64,000 nucleotides of DNA from Pseudarthrobacter oxydans (GTDB lineage Bacteria; Actinomycetota; Actinomycetes; Actinomycetales; Micrococcaceae). Where the stretch lies: the NCBI RefSeq assembly GCF_034258515.1, contig NZ_CP139438.1, positions 3,596,001 to 3,660,000 of the forward strand. The letters are read 5' to 3'. Each line of letters starts with the position of its first letter. Position 1 is the stretch's first letter. Of the stretch, positions 33,107 through 40,259 are shown piece after piece. The position numbers were made by a program, and so were the translations under genes. The notes under the pieces are model-generated. The model was given only the letters and a program-made list of their open reading frames with translations, did no database searches and had not been told where the DNA came from.

Positions 33107-34954
33107 ATGGAAGCGGTATTGGGGACGGTTGCAGTGCTGGGGGCGGAGCCTCGGGTGCCCCTTGCTGCCAGCGTGCCGCAGCCCTCGCCTGTGGTTATCG
33201 AAGGGGATAAGCCGGACTCATCCCCTGCCATTCCGACCTTTGCCGATAAACCCCACGCATCGCGTGCCATTCCCACCGCTGCCGGTACACCCCACCCAAC
33301 GCCTGTTGTTCCGGCTTCCGGAGGCGCGCCTGCGTCCCTGCCTGCCGCGCCGACCCTCGCTGATGCATTGGCCGTTCTGGCTGGTATTCCTGTGGCCCGC
33401 GATAGTGCGGGGATGGTTGAGCAGATGCGGCAGTGGGAGGACCTGAAATGCCTGGCCGGCGCGCAGCAGGCCCGGCTTGCTGTGGCCTTCGATCTATTGC
33501 AGCGGCAGGAGCAGGCTGACGCCGGCGTGCCCGTGGATGAGCAGGGCGCCGGTGTCGCGGCGCAGATCGCACTGGCACGGCGGGAATCCCCGGCCAGGGG
33601 GTCCCGGTTGCTGGGCCTGGCCAAAGCCCTTACGGGCATGCCCCGCACCTTCGCCGCCTTTCGGAGCGGCCAGCTGAACGAGTGGCGCGCCACCCTGATC
33701 GTGAAGGAAACCATCTGCCTCACGGTGGAGGACCGTGCCGGCGTGGATGAGGAACTCGCTGCCGACACCGGCACGCTCGACGGCGCCGGCGACCGCGCCA
33801 TCGTCGCCGCAGTCCGCGCCGCGGCGTACCGCCGGGACCCCCGCTCCATCGCAAAGCGGGCCGCACGAGCGGTTACCGAACGGACCGTGAGCCTTCGCCC
33901 GGCCCCTGACACCATGACCTACCTGACCGCGATGCTCCCCGTTGCCCAAGGCGTCGCCGCCTACGCCGCCCTGGCCAGGGACGCCGATGCCGCCCGCTCT
34001 GCAGGAGACGAACGGTCCCGGGGGCAAGTTATGGCCGACACCCTCGTCGACAGGGTTACCGGCACCCCGGCCGGCATCAGCGGGGTGGAGATTCAGCTCG
34101 TTATGACCGACCGCGCCCTGCTCCAGGCCGATTCAGAGACCGCCCGGCTTCCCGGGTACGGCACCATTCCCGCAGACTCGGCCAGAAACATCGCCCTTGC
34201 CAGTACATCGGCCGCGGGAATGCCGGCCACAGACCCAAGCACCGGCAGCGCCGGTTCTCCTGCCGCTGACGGCACCGCCGGCGACGGTGCCGGAGGCGAG
34301 GGCGCCGCGGGCGATCACGCCGCTGCTGTTCGCCGCGAGCTTGATGTGTGGGTCCGGCGGCTTTACACCGCCCCCGGCAGCGGGGACCTGCTGGCCATGG
34401 ATGCCAAAGCCCGGCTTTTCCCGGCGGGGCTGAAGCGCTTCCTTCAAGTCCGGGACGAAACCTGCCGCACCCCGTACTGCGACGCCCCCATCAGGCACCA
34501 CGATCACATCGCTTCCTGGCATAGCGGCGGAGCCACCAGCGCCGGCAACGGCCAAGGCCTCTGCGAAGCCTGCAACCACACCAAGGAAACCGGCGGCTGG
34601 GCGGCAGAACGCGTGCCCGGCCCGCGGCATACAGTGGCAACCACCACCCCAACCGGCCACACCTACTGTTCCACCGCACCACCCCTCCCCGGAACATTCC
34701 CGGTACCTCAGGAAGACGGTAGGGGGCCACACCAGGTGGACCAGGGAGCGGAGCCCCCCACTCGTGCACATCCGGCCCGCCCCGCCCGGGCCCCGGCAGT
34801 CGCACAGTCGCCACCCCACGATGCCGTCCAACTCCCGGGAAGGGTAATGCCGCCGCGCGTCTATAGGCGGGGAGAACGCGTCCATGCGCAAGGAGCAGGT
34901 GTCGGACGGCCACGGTCCAGGGAAAGCGCCCTTCCCTGGCCGCCACAAGATTAG
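33107..34954 (+). CDS. DUF222/13E12-repeat HNH endonuclease-like protein
   Basis: A 615-residue member of the actinobacterial DUF222 family. A low-complexity Pro/Ala/Ser N-terminus precedes the DUF222 helical domain (QQARLAVAFDLLQRQEQ, SRLLGLAKALTGMPRTFAAFRSGQLNEWRATLI). The C-terminal HNH zone has RDETCRTPYCDAPIRHHDHIASWHSGG and NGQGLCEACNHTKE with paired Cys ligands. These genes occur in many copies per Arthrobacter genome. Their role is not settled; a link to mobile introns or defence has been proposed. The start ATG at 33107 is the best placed but weakly supported, because longer in-frame starts exist upstream. Confidence 0.82.
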   Translation: MEAVLGTVAVLGAEPRVPLAASVPQPSPVVIEGDKPDSSPAIPTFADKPHASRAIPTAAGTPHPTPVVPASGGAPASLPAAPTLADALAVLAGIPVARDSAGMVEQMRQWEDLKCLAGAQQARLAVAFDLLQRQEQADAGVPVDEQGAGVAAQIALARRESPARGSRLLGLAKALTGMPRTFAAFRSGQLNEWRATLIVKETICLTVEDRAGVDEELAADTGTLDGAGDRAIVAAVRAAAYRRDPRSIAKRAARAVTERTVSLRPAPDTMTYLTAMLPVAQGVAAYAALARDADAARSAGDERSRGQVMADTLVDRVTGTPAGISGVEIQLVMTDRALLQADSETARLPGYGTIPADSARNIALASTSAAGMPATDPSTGSAGSPAADGTAGDGAGGEGAAGDHAAAVRRELDVWVRRLYTAPGSGDLLAMDAKARLFPAGLKRFLQVRDETCRTPYCDAPIRHHDHIASWHSGGATSAGNGQGLCEACNHTKETGGWAAERVPGPRHTVATTTPTGHTYCSTAPPLPGTFPVPQEDGRGPHQVDQGAEPPTRAHPARPARAPAVAQSPPHDAVQLPGRVMPPRVYRRGERVHAQGAGVGRPRSRESALPWPPQD

Positions 34955-35005
34955 GCAGCTCCGCCCCGGCTGGAACCTGATGGTTCCAGCCGGGGCGAAG
35001 CTGCC
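34954..35005. terminator. 24-bp hairpin between convergent genes
   Basis: Arms at 34954-34977 and 34982-35005 pair with one mismatch in 24 around a TGAT loop. The 5' arm begins at the last base of the DUF222/HNH stop codon. It lies between this gene and the convergent binding-protein gene. Probable bidirectional terminator without a T-tract. Confidence 0.7.
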
Positions 35006-35078
35006 GCCCGCCGTCGGACGTGGTGGGCGGAGGAGGCGCCCACCCACGTTGTCCCAAGCCGTGTTGGCGGCGTGAAGA

Positions 35079-36446
35079 CTAGCTGCTGATTGCGGATTTC
35101 ATTTCGGCGTGGGCCTTCTTGCCGGCTTCCTCCGTGGACAGCCTCTCAAAGAGAACCTCGGAAGTGTAGCGCTTGATGATTTCCTGGATGGCCCCGGCAC
35201 CCTTCGGCGGCGGCGCGGGGGCTTCGCCCAGTTCGTCCTTGATCTGGTCGATGAACTTGACCACCTTCACGTCTGCCGGGGTCAGCTTGGACTCGATGGC
35301 CGCACGGACCTCGGAGTTCGGGTAGACGCCGCGGTCAGCCAGCAGGGTCTCGCCGGCCTTGACGTCGTTGGCCAGGAAGTTGATGAACTTGGCGGTCTCC
35401 TCAGGGTGCTTGGTGCGTGAGGACGCGGACCAGAACTGGGAAGCCTTGTACCAAAGCTTCGCATCGGCGGATGACCCGGTCTTGCTGGGGAACCGCAGGA
35501 TCTTCAAGTCGCTGCCGGATGCCTTCTCCAAGGCAGGAGCCTGGTTGGACCACCAGAATGCCAGGCCGTTCTTGCCGGTGGCGAGTCCGGACTGGTCAAG
35601 CGGGGCGGCCTCAGCTTCCACAACCTCGGATGCGGTCGGAACGGCCTTGTTCTCGCTGAGCTGCTTCAGGAACGCCCACCATTCGGCGATGTCGCCCGGC
35701 TCGAAGCCCAGCTTGCCATCGGAGGTGTAGAGGGACTTGCCGTTCTGGCGTAGCCAGACTCCGAGTGACGCCTCGTCGGTCCCGTAGGCGGCAGCGCCGT
35801 AGGTGCCCTTCGGGGACTTGGCAGTGACCTCGGAGGCGATCCGCCCAAAGTCCTCCCAGGTCCACTTGGAGTCGTCAGGCAGCGGAACACCGGCAGCCTC
35901 AAAAACCTTCGGGTTCGCCAGGATGGTGGCGGCGTTGATGCCGGCCGCGATGCCAGTCAGGTCGTCTTCGCCCTTGCCCGCGTTCAGTGCCGCTTCGTCG
36001 AGCTTGGAGGTGTCGATGTCGTACTTGGACAGGTCAAGAAGGGCTCCGCGGCTGGAGTACTCGGTGATGTACTTTTCGTCCATCTGGATAATGTCCGGGG
36101 CATCGTTCGCCGCCACCTGGGTGGCAAGCTTGTCCCAATAACCGCTCCAGTCACCGAATTCCGGCTTGATCTTGATGTTGGGGTTTTCGGCCTCAAACTT
36201 TTTGATGGCTTCCTGGGTCAGCTGGGCCCGCTTGTCGCCGCCCCACCAGGAGAAACGGAGTTCGACGGGGCCGTCAGCGTTTTGTTGACCGGATCCCCCG
36301 CCACAGGCACTGAGGCTCAGAGCCATGACGACGGCGGCAGCAGCTGCTGCAACACCAGTCTTACGTCGGCGGCGTCGTCCGCCCGTGGAGGATGTTGCTG
36401 CCGGCTGCTTGGCTGCAGCAGGGGCAGAGCGGGAAAAAAGCGGCAT
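35079..36446 (-). CDS. Sugar-binding lipoprotein of the third ABC importer
   Basis: A 455-residue solute-binding protein. An unusually long charged N-region (about 30 residues with RRRRRK) precedes the hydrophobic core and lipobox LSAC (Cys near residue 48). The mature part has RFSWWGGDKRAQLTQEAIKKFEAENPNIKI. It is placed downstream of its permeases rather than first. It has its own promoter and operator (36526-36574), and a hairpin separates it from the permease genes. That would allow higher expression of the binding protein. Confidence 0.9.
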   Translation of the reverse strand: MPLFSRSAPAAAKQPAATSSTGGRRRRRKTGVAAAAAAVVMALSLSACGGGSGQQNADGPVELRFSWWGGDKRAQLTQEAIKKFEAENPNIKIKPEFGDWSGYWDKLATQVAANDAPDIIQMDEKYITEYSSRGALLDLSKYDIDTSKLDEAALNAGKGEDDLTGIAAGINAATILANPKVFEAAGVPLPDDSKWTWEDFGRIASEVTAKSPKGTYGAAAYGTDEASLGVWLRQNGKSLYTSDGKLGFEPGDIAEWWAFLKQLSENKAVPTASEVVEAEAAPLDQSGLATGKNGLAFWWSNQAPALEKASGSDLKILRFPSKTGSSADAKLWYKASQFWSASSRTKHPEETAKFINFLANDVKAGETLLADRGVYPNSEVRAAIESKLTPADVKVVKFIDQIKDELGEAPAPPPKGAGAIQEIIKRYTSEVLFERLSTEEAGKKAHAEMKSAISS

Positions 36447-36525
36447 TGGTGCTCCGATCTTCTTTGATCTTGGTGCTGGGGCTGGAGTTCGGGGATGAAT
36501 CTCAAACGAGGTGGCACCGAAACGG

Positions 36526-36574
36526 GAAACCGTTTTCTTGGTCTAAGAATACAAGTAGCAAACTTGTATTACAA
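36526..36574 (-). promoter_or_regulatory. Promoter and LacI-type operator of the third binding-protein gene
   Basis: Minus-strand TTGTAA (36574-36569) and TATTCT (36551-36546) are exactly 17 nt apart. GAAACCGTTTTC at 36526-36537 lies at the expected transcription start. Overlapping inverted repeats AATACAAG/CTTGTATT (36548-36555 / 36563-36570) and CTTGTATTACAAG (36563-36575) cover the spacer and may be a second protein site. Confidence 0.7.
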
Positions 36575-36599
36575 GATGTTTCAGAATGTTATGGACCTC

Positions 36600-36631
36600 G
36601 GAAGCGGCCCGTCGGCGGACGGGCCGCTTCC
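36600..36631 (-). terminator. Hairpin between permease genes and binding-protein gene
   Basis: A perfect 14-bp stem (GGAAGCGGCCCGTC / GACGGGCCGCTTCC) with a GGCG loop. It lies 54 nt downstream of the permease stop and upstream of the next promoter. Confidence 0.7.
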
Positions 36632-36685
36632 TGCAGCGCAGTTAGTACCGCGGCCGGCGAGGGAGGCGTGTAAAAGCCGGGACTG

Positions 36686-37627
36686 CTATTTGATGCCTGT
36701 GGTGGCAATGCCCTTGATGAGGAACCGCTGGCCGAAGAGGAACACGAGGAAGACCGGCAGGAGCGACACGATGGACATCGCGAACAGCGATCCCCAGCTC
36801 GTAGCCGACTGCGAATCCACGAAGGCGCGCAGTGCGACAGGAACCGTGAACATGTCGGGGTCCGTCAGGTAGATCAGGGCGCCGAAAAAGTCGTTCCACG
36901 TCCAGATGAACGTGAAGATTGTGGTGGTGGCCAGGGCCGGGACCATCAGCGGCAGGATGACCCGCAGGAAGATGCGGGGGTGGCCTGCGCCGTCGATCCT
37001 TGCGGCCTCATCCAGCTCCCGGGGAATGCCGCGGATGAACTGGACCATAAGGAAGACAAAGAACGCTTCGGTGGCCAGCAGCTTGGGCACGATCAGCGGC
37101 CAGAACGTATTCACCCAGCCGATCTGCGAGAAAAGGATGTACTGGGGAACGATCACCACATGGAACGGCAGCATGATGGTCAGCAGCATGATGCCGAACA
37201 GCAGCTTCTTCGCGGTGAACTGAAGACGGGCGAAGGCGTACGCGGCCATGGAGCAGGAGACCAGGTTGCCAAGGATCGAGCCGATCACCACGATCGCGGA
37301 GTTGATCATGTAGTGGCCGAAGGGATGCGTCAGGGCCGACCAGCCTGAGGTGTAGTTGCTCATTTCCAGGCTGTTGAGCCAGAGTCCGGGTTCGCGGAAG
37401 ATCAGCTCGTTGGGACGAAGTGATGAAACCACCATCCACAGCAGGGGGTAGATCATCAACCCGCCGGCAAGGATCAGGACGGCGTGCTTCATCAGGGCCT
37501 TGCCGCGCTGGGCCTTGCTGAAGGCCAGTGTTCCGCGGGACTCGCGGGGCTTGCGATGGTTCGTAGGCTTGCCGGCACCTCCGGACTTCTTGTCCGAGGC
37601 GGGCAGCGTCTCCAGCTTAGTCGTCAT
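36686..37627 (-). CDS. Carbohydrate ABC transporter permease, MalG/UgpE type
   Basis: A 313-residue permease with an N-terminal cytoplasmic stretch rich in Lys and Gly (SDKKSGGAGKPTNHRKPRES). Spans begin at LMKHAVLILAGGLMIYPLLWMVVSSLRP. The coupling loop is ELDEAARIDGAGHPRIFLRVILPLMVPAL. Its ATG at 37627 overlaps the partner gene by 11 nt. The substrate may be uronides or another pectic sugar, judged from operators shared with the uronate operon. Confidence 0.9.
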   Translation of the reverse strand: MTTKLETLPASDKKSGGAGKPTNHRKPRESRGTLAFSKAQRGKALMKHAVLILAGGLMIYPLLWMVVSSLRPNELIFREPGLWLNSLEMSNYTSGWSALTHPFGHYMINSAIVVIGSILGNLVSCSMAAYAFARLQFTAKKLLFGIMLLTIMLPFHVVIVPQYILFSQIGWVNTFWPLIVPKLLATEAFFVFLMVQFIRGIPRELDEAARIDGAGHPRIFLRVILPLMVPALATTTIFTFIWTWNDFFGALIYLTDPDMFTVPVALRAFVDSQSATSWGSLFAMSIVSLLPVFLVFLFGQRFLIKGIATTGIK

Positions 37628-38561
37628 AGAAAACCCAATACTTAGAAGCGATGAAGTTGATGGCGGTGAACACACCGATGATCACCAGCAGGATCCACGC
37701 CATGGCGGAGGCGTAGCCCATGTCGAACTGGCCGAAGCCCTTTTGGTAGAGGTACAGGGTGAAGAACATCGTGGAGTCCGAAGGGCCGCCGTTGCCGCCC
37801 GAGACGATGAACGCCTGGGTGAACGACTGGAAGGACCCGATGATCTGCAGCACGAGGTTGAAGAAGATGATCGGGCTCAGCATGGGGAGGGTAATCCGCC
37901 AGAACTGCTGGAGGGTGGTGGCACCGTCAACCCTGGCTGCCTCGTAGTACATGTTCGGGATCTGGCGCAGGCCGGCCAGGAAGATGATCATGGGGGCGCC
38001 AAAGGTCCAGACGTGCAGCAGGATAATCGAGCCCAGTGCCGTGCTCGGGTCAGAAATCCAGCCGGGCCCCTGGATGCCGAACATGGCGAGGACCTGGTTC
38101 ACCAGGCCGGTGGTGCCGAAAATCTGCTTCCAGAGGATAGCGACGGCAACCGAGCCGCCCAGCAGGGACGGCAGGTAGAACACCGAGCGGTAGAACGGCA
38201 GGCCTCGCAGGCCTTTGTCCAGGACGAGGGCAATCAGCAGCGCCACCGCAAGCTGGAGGGGGACCCCGATGAACACGTACGTGAAGGTCACGCCAAGCGA
38301 GTTGTGCAGCCGGGCGTCCGTGAGCATGCGGGTGAAGTTGTCCAGGCCCACCCATTCCGGAGGCTGGAGGAGGTTGTAGTCGGTGAAGGACAGGTACAGG
38401 GACATCAGCATGGGGCCGATGGTGATCGCCACCAGGCCCACCAGCCATGGCAGCAGGAAGATATAGGCGGCCTTGTTGTCCCTGCCGTTGGCCTTCTTTT
38501 CCGCGGCGGTGAGTTTGCCCTTTCGCCGGGTAATGGAGCTGAGTTCGCTGATGGCGCTCAC
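37617..38561 (-). CDS. Carbohydrate ABC transporter permease, MalF/UgpA type
   Basis: A 314-residue permease. AAYIFLLPWLVGLVAITIGPMLMSLYLSFTDYNLL is the first span region, and the loop is YYEAARVDGATTLQQFWRITLPMLSPI. Translation starts at GTG 38561, which has no good ribosome site. It overlaps the stop of a small upstream frame as GTGA, so translational coupling is likely. Confidence 0.9.
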   Translation of the reverse strand: MSAISELSSITRRKGKLTAAEKKANGRDNKAAYIFLLPWLVGLVAITIGPMLMSLYLSFTDYNLLQPPEWVGLDNFTRMLTDARLHNSLGVTFTYVFIGVPLQLAVALLIALVLDKGLRGLPFYRSVFYLPSLLGGSVAVAILWKQIFGTTGLVNQVLAMFGIQGPGWISDPSTALGSIILLHVWTFGAPMIIFLAGLRQIPNMYYEAARVDGATTLQQFWRITLPMLSPIIFFNLVLQIIGSFQSFTQAFIVSGGNGGPSDSTMFFTLYLYQKGFGQFDMGYASAMAWILLVIIGVFTAINFIASKYWVFYDD

Positions 38562-38647
38562 TGGTGGCGCCCCATTCGTCTTGATGGCACCGCCGCTGCC
38601 GGCATTCCTGCCGGGCGCGGTACCTGCGGTATGTGCTTAGCGGCCAT
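38558..38647 (-). CDS. Small 29-residue frame coupled to the permease gene
   Basis: ATG at 38647 follows a strong AAAGGAG at 6 nt spacing. The frame encodes MAAKHIPQVPRPAGMPAAAV and nine more residues, and its TGA overlaps the permease GTG (GTGA). The frame of the permease itself has a stop close upstream, so this is not a longer permease N-terminus. Proline-rich and without homology that I recognise. Confidence 0.5.
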   Translation of the reverse strand: MAAKHIPQVPRPAGMPAAAVPSRRMGRHQ

Positions 38648-38803
38648 GTGGTCTCCTTTGGTCATCGTGGCCTCCACGTTGGTGTTTCCGCCCTGGGCGG
38701 AGGTGTGCTCCCGCTGCGGGGCGGCATCCCCGCCAAGTTATTGGCAGTGGGAGGCCCCGCGCCGCCGGGAGGTGGGGGTTTGAAAAAGCGGCTCCGTACC
38801 AAA

Positions 38804-38860
38804 GTAAACGGTTTCTTGACTCGTGTATAGCCCTTTGCTAGATTTTGAGAAAACGCTTTC
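38804..38860 (+). promoter_or_regulatory. Esterase-operon promoter flanked by two LacI-type operators
   Basis: TTGACT (38816-38821) and TAGATT (38839-38844) are 17 nt apart and form a good promoter. GTAAACGGTTTC (38804-38815) abuts the -35, and GAAAACGCTTTC (38849-38860) covers the start site. The second is identical to the site at 49674-49685 by the uronate operon. Confidence 0.75.
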
Positions 38861-39083
38861 CGCGTGGTCTGTCACTATGAATAGAATCGAAGGGCCCAGG
38901 GGACGCAACAGTGCGATTTCGTCTCACGGAATCTCTCTTGGCGCGGATGTGCTGTTCGGGAAGATCTCGCCGCAGGGCGGCGCGAAAGGGGCTTCAAGAA
39001 GCCAGCTCCAAACCGGCCTGACCCCCGGTTGGTCCCCGGTTGATCCACGCCATCAAAACCACATCGGAACAGGAGGCCAGCCA
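38861..39083 (+). other. Long untranslated leader of the esterase operon
   Basis: About 225 nt lie between the predicted transcription start and the esterase ATG. The esterase frame is open through the whole leader, so an N-terminal extension is possible, but the only strong ribosome site (AGGAGG) is directly before 39084. I see no stable long hairpin or known riboswitch. The adjoining stretch 38648-38803 holds only the ribosome site of the small frame on the other strand and weak candidate -10 boxes. Confidence 0.4.
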
Positions 39084-40259
39084 ATGACAGGTAGCAGCCA
39101 GCGCGTCAGGCCCAGCGCCATCGCCGGCTACGAAGACTGGCCCGCCTATGTCCAGCAGCACCCCCGCTACCAGGCTGCCACCATTGCAGCCCAGGAACTT
39201 GCGGACGCCCTCGGCGTGCCCGGGGCGCTGCCGTCTCCTGACGTGACCGTCCAGTGGGAGGAGACATACGACGGCGTCACCACCTCCCAGCTCAGCTGGC
39301 AGCTTGGCTTCGGTCCCCGGAGTACGGGCTGGCTGATCCGCCCGGCCGGCGCTTCCGGGCCGCTGCCCGGCATCCTGGCACTGCACTGCCACGGCGGCAA
39401 CAAGTTCGGCGGCGCGGACCGGCTGGTTGAACTCCCCAAGTCCCATCCCTCCGCGAAAAACGCCCGGGCCGGCCATTACGACGGCCGCGCCCTGGCCACG
39501 GACCTGGCCCGTGCCGGTTCCGCCGTCCTGGCCCACGACACGTTCGGCTGGGGCAGCCGCCGTTTTGACCTATCGGTTCCGGCTTGGCGGACGGCCGACG
39601 CACTGGAGGCGAGGCAGGCGCAGTGGCGGCAGGACGGCGTCGTACCTTCCGAGGCCGACGTGTACAACGCCGCCGCCGGATTCCACGAGGAAACCGTGGC
39701 CAAGACCGCCGGCCTGCTGGGCACCAGCCTCGCCGGGATGGTGGCCCACGACGACCTCGCTGCCCTGGAGATCCTCGCCTCGCTGCCGGACGTGGACCAG
39801 CAAAGGCTCGGCTGCATCGGCTTCTCCGGCGGCGGGGGCCGGTCCCTGGCCCTCGCCGCACTGAGCCCCCGCATCAAGAGCTACGTGGTGACGTGCATGA
39901 TGACCACCTTCCAGTCGCTTCTGCCCGCCTACCTCGACGCCCATTCATGGCTGCTGCAGACGCCGGGGCTGTGGAAGCTGGGTGACTTGCCGGAACTCTC
40001 CGCCCGGGCCGCGGCCCGCCGCCTGCTGGTGCAGTACGCACTGGCGGACCAGCTCTTCCCTGAAGACGGCATGCGCGGCGCCCACCGCATACTGGAGTCC
40101 CTGCACAGCCCCGACAGCTACACCGGGAGCTTTTGGCCCGGGGTCCACGTCTTCACCGCAGGCATGCAACAGGAAGCGATCGATTTCCTGTCCGCCTCGC
40201 TCGGCGCCAAAGACCCCAAAACCCTTCCTCCCTTCAGCTACCAAGGACCCACCTCATGA
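39084..40259 (+). CDS. Alpha/beta hydrolase, acetyl-esterase-like
   Basis: A 391-residue serine hydrolase. The oxyanion segment is ILALHCHGGNKFGG, and the nucleophile elbow is GCIGFSGGGGRSLALAAL. AVLAHDTFGWGSRRFD and FPEDGMRGAHRI resemble dienelactone-hydrolase and acetylxylan-esterase relatives. The C-terminal PGVHVFTAGMQQEAIDFL probably has the catalytic His. There is no signal peptide. It is the first gene of a three-gene operon with ATGA overlaps. A carbohydrate ester substrate is inferred from context only. Confidence 0.72.
   Translation: MTGSSQRVRPSAIAGYEDWPAYVQQHPRYQAATIAAQELADALGVPGALPSPDVTVQWEETYDGVTTSQLSWQLGFGPRSTGWLIRPAGASGPLPGILALHCHGGNKFGGADRLVELPKSHPSAKNARAGHYDGRALATDLARAGSAVLAHDTFGWGSRRFDLSVPAWRTADALEARQAQWRQDGVVPSEADVYNAAAGFHEETVAKTAGLLGTSLAGMVAHDDLAALEILASLPDVDQQRLGCIGFSGGGGRSLALAALSPRIKSYVVTCMMTTFQSLLPAYLDAHSWLLQTPGLWKLGDLPELSARAAARRLLVQYALADQLFPEDGMRGAHRILESLHSPDSYTGSFWPGVHVFTAGMQQEAIDFLSASLGAKDPKTLPPFSYQGPTS

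Noticed and set aside
38824..38829. TATACA on the minus strand as a -10 box for the third importer permeases
   Set aside because: It lies about 180 nt before the small frame and has no acceptable -35; it could be real but cannot be supported.
38823..39083. An N-terminal extension of the esterase through the leader (in-frame ATG at 38877)
   Set aside because: The AGGAGG before 39084 and the domain start fit the shorter protein, and the extension has no homology or signal peptide.
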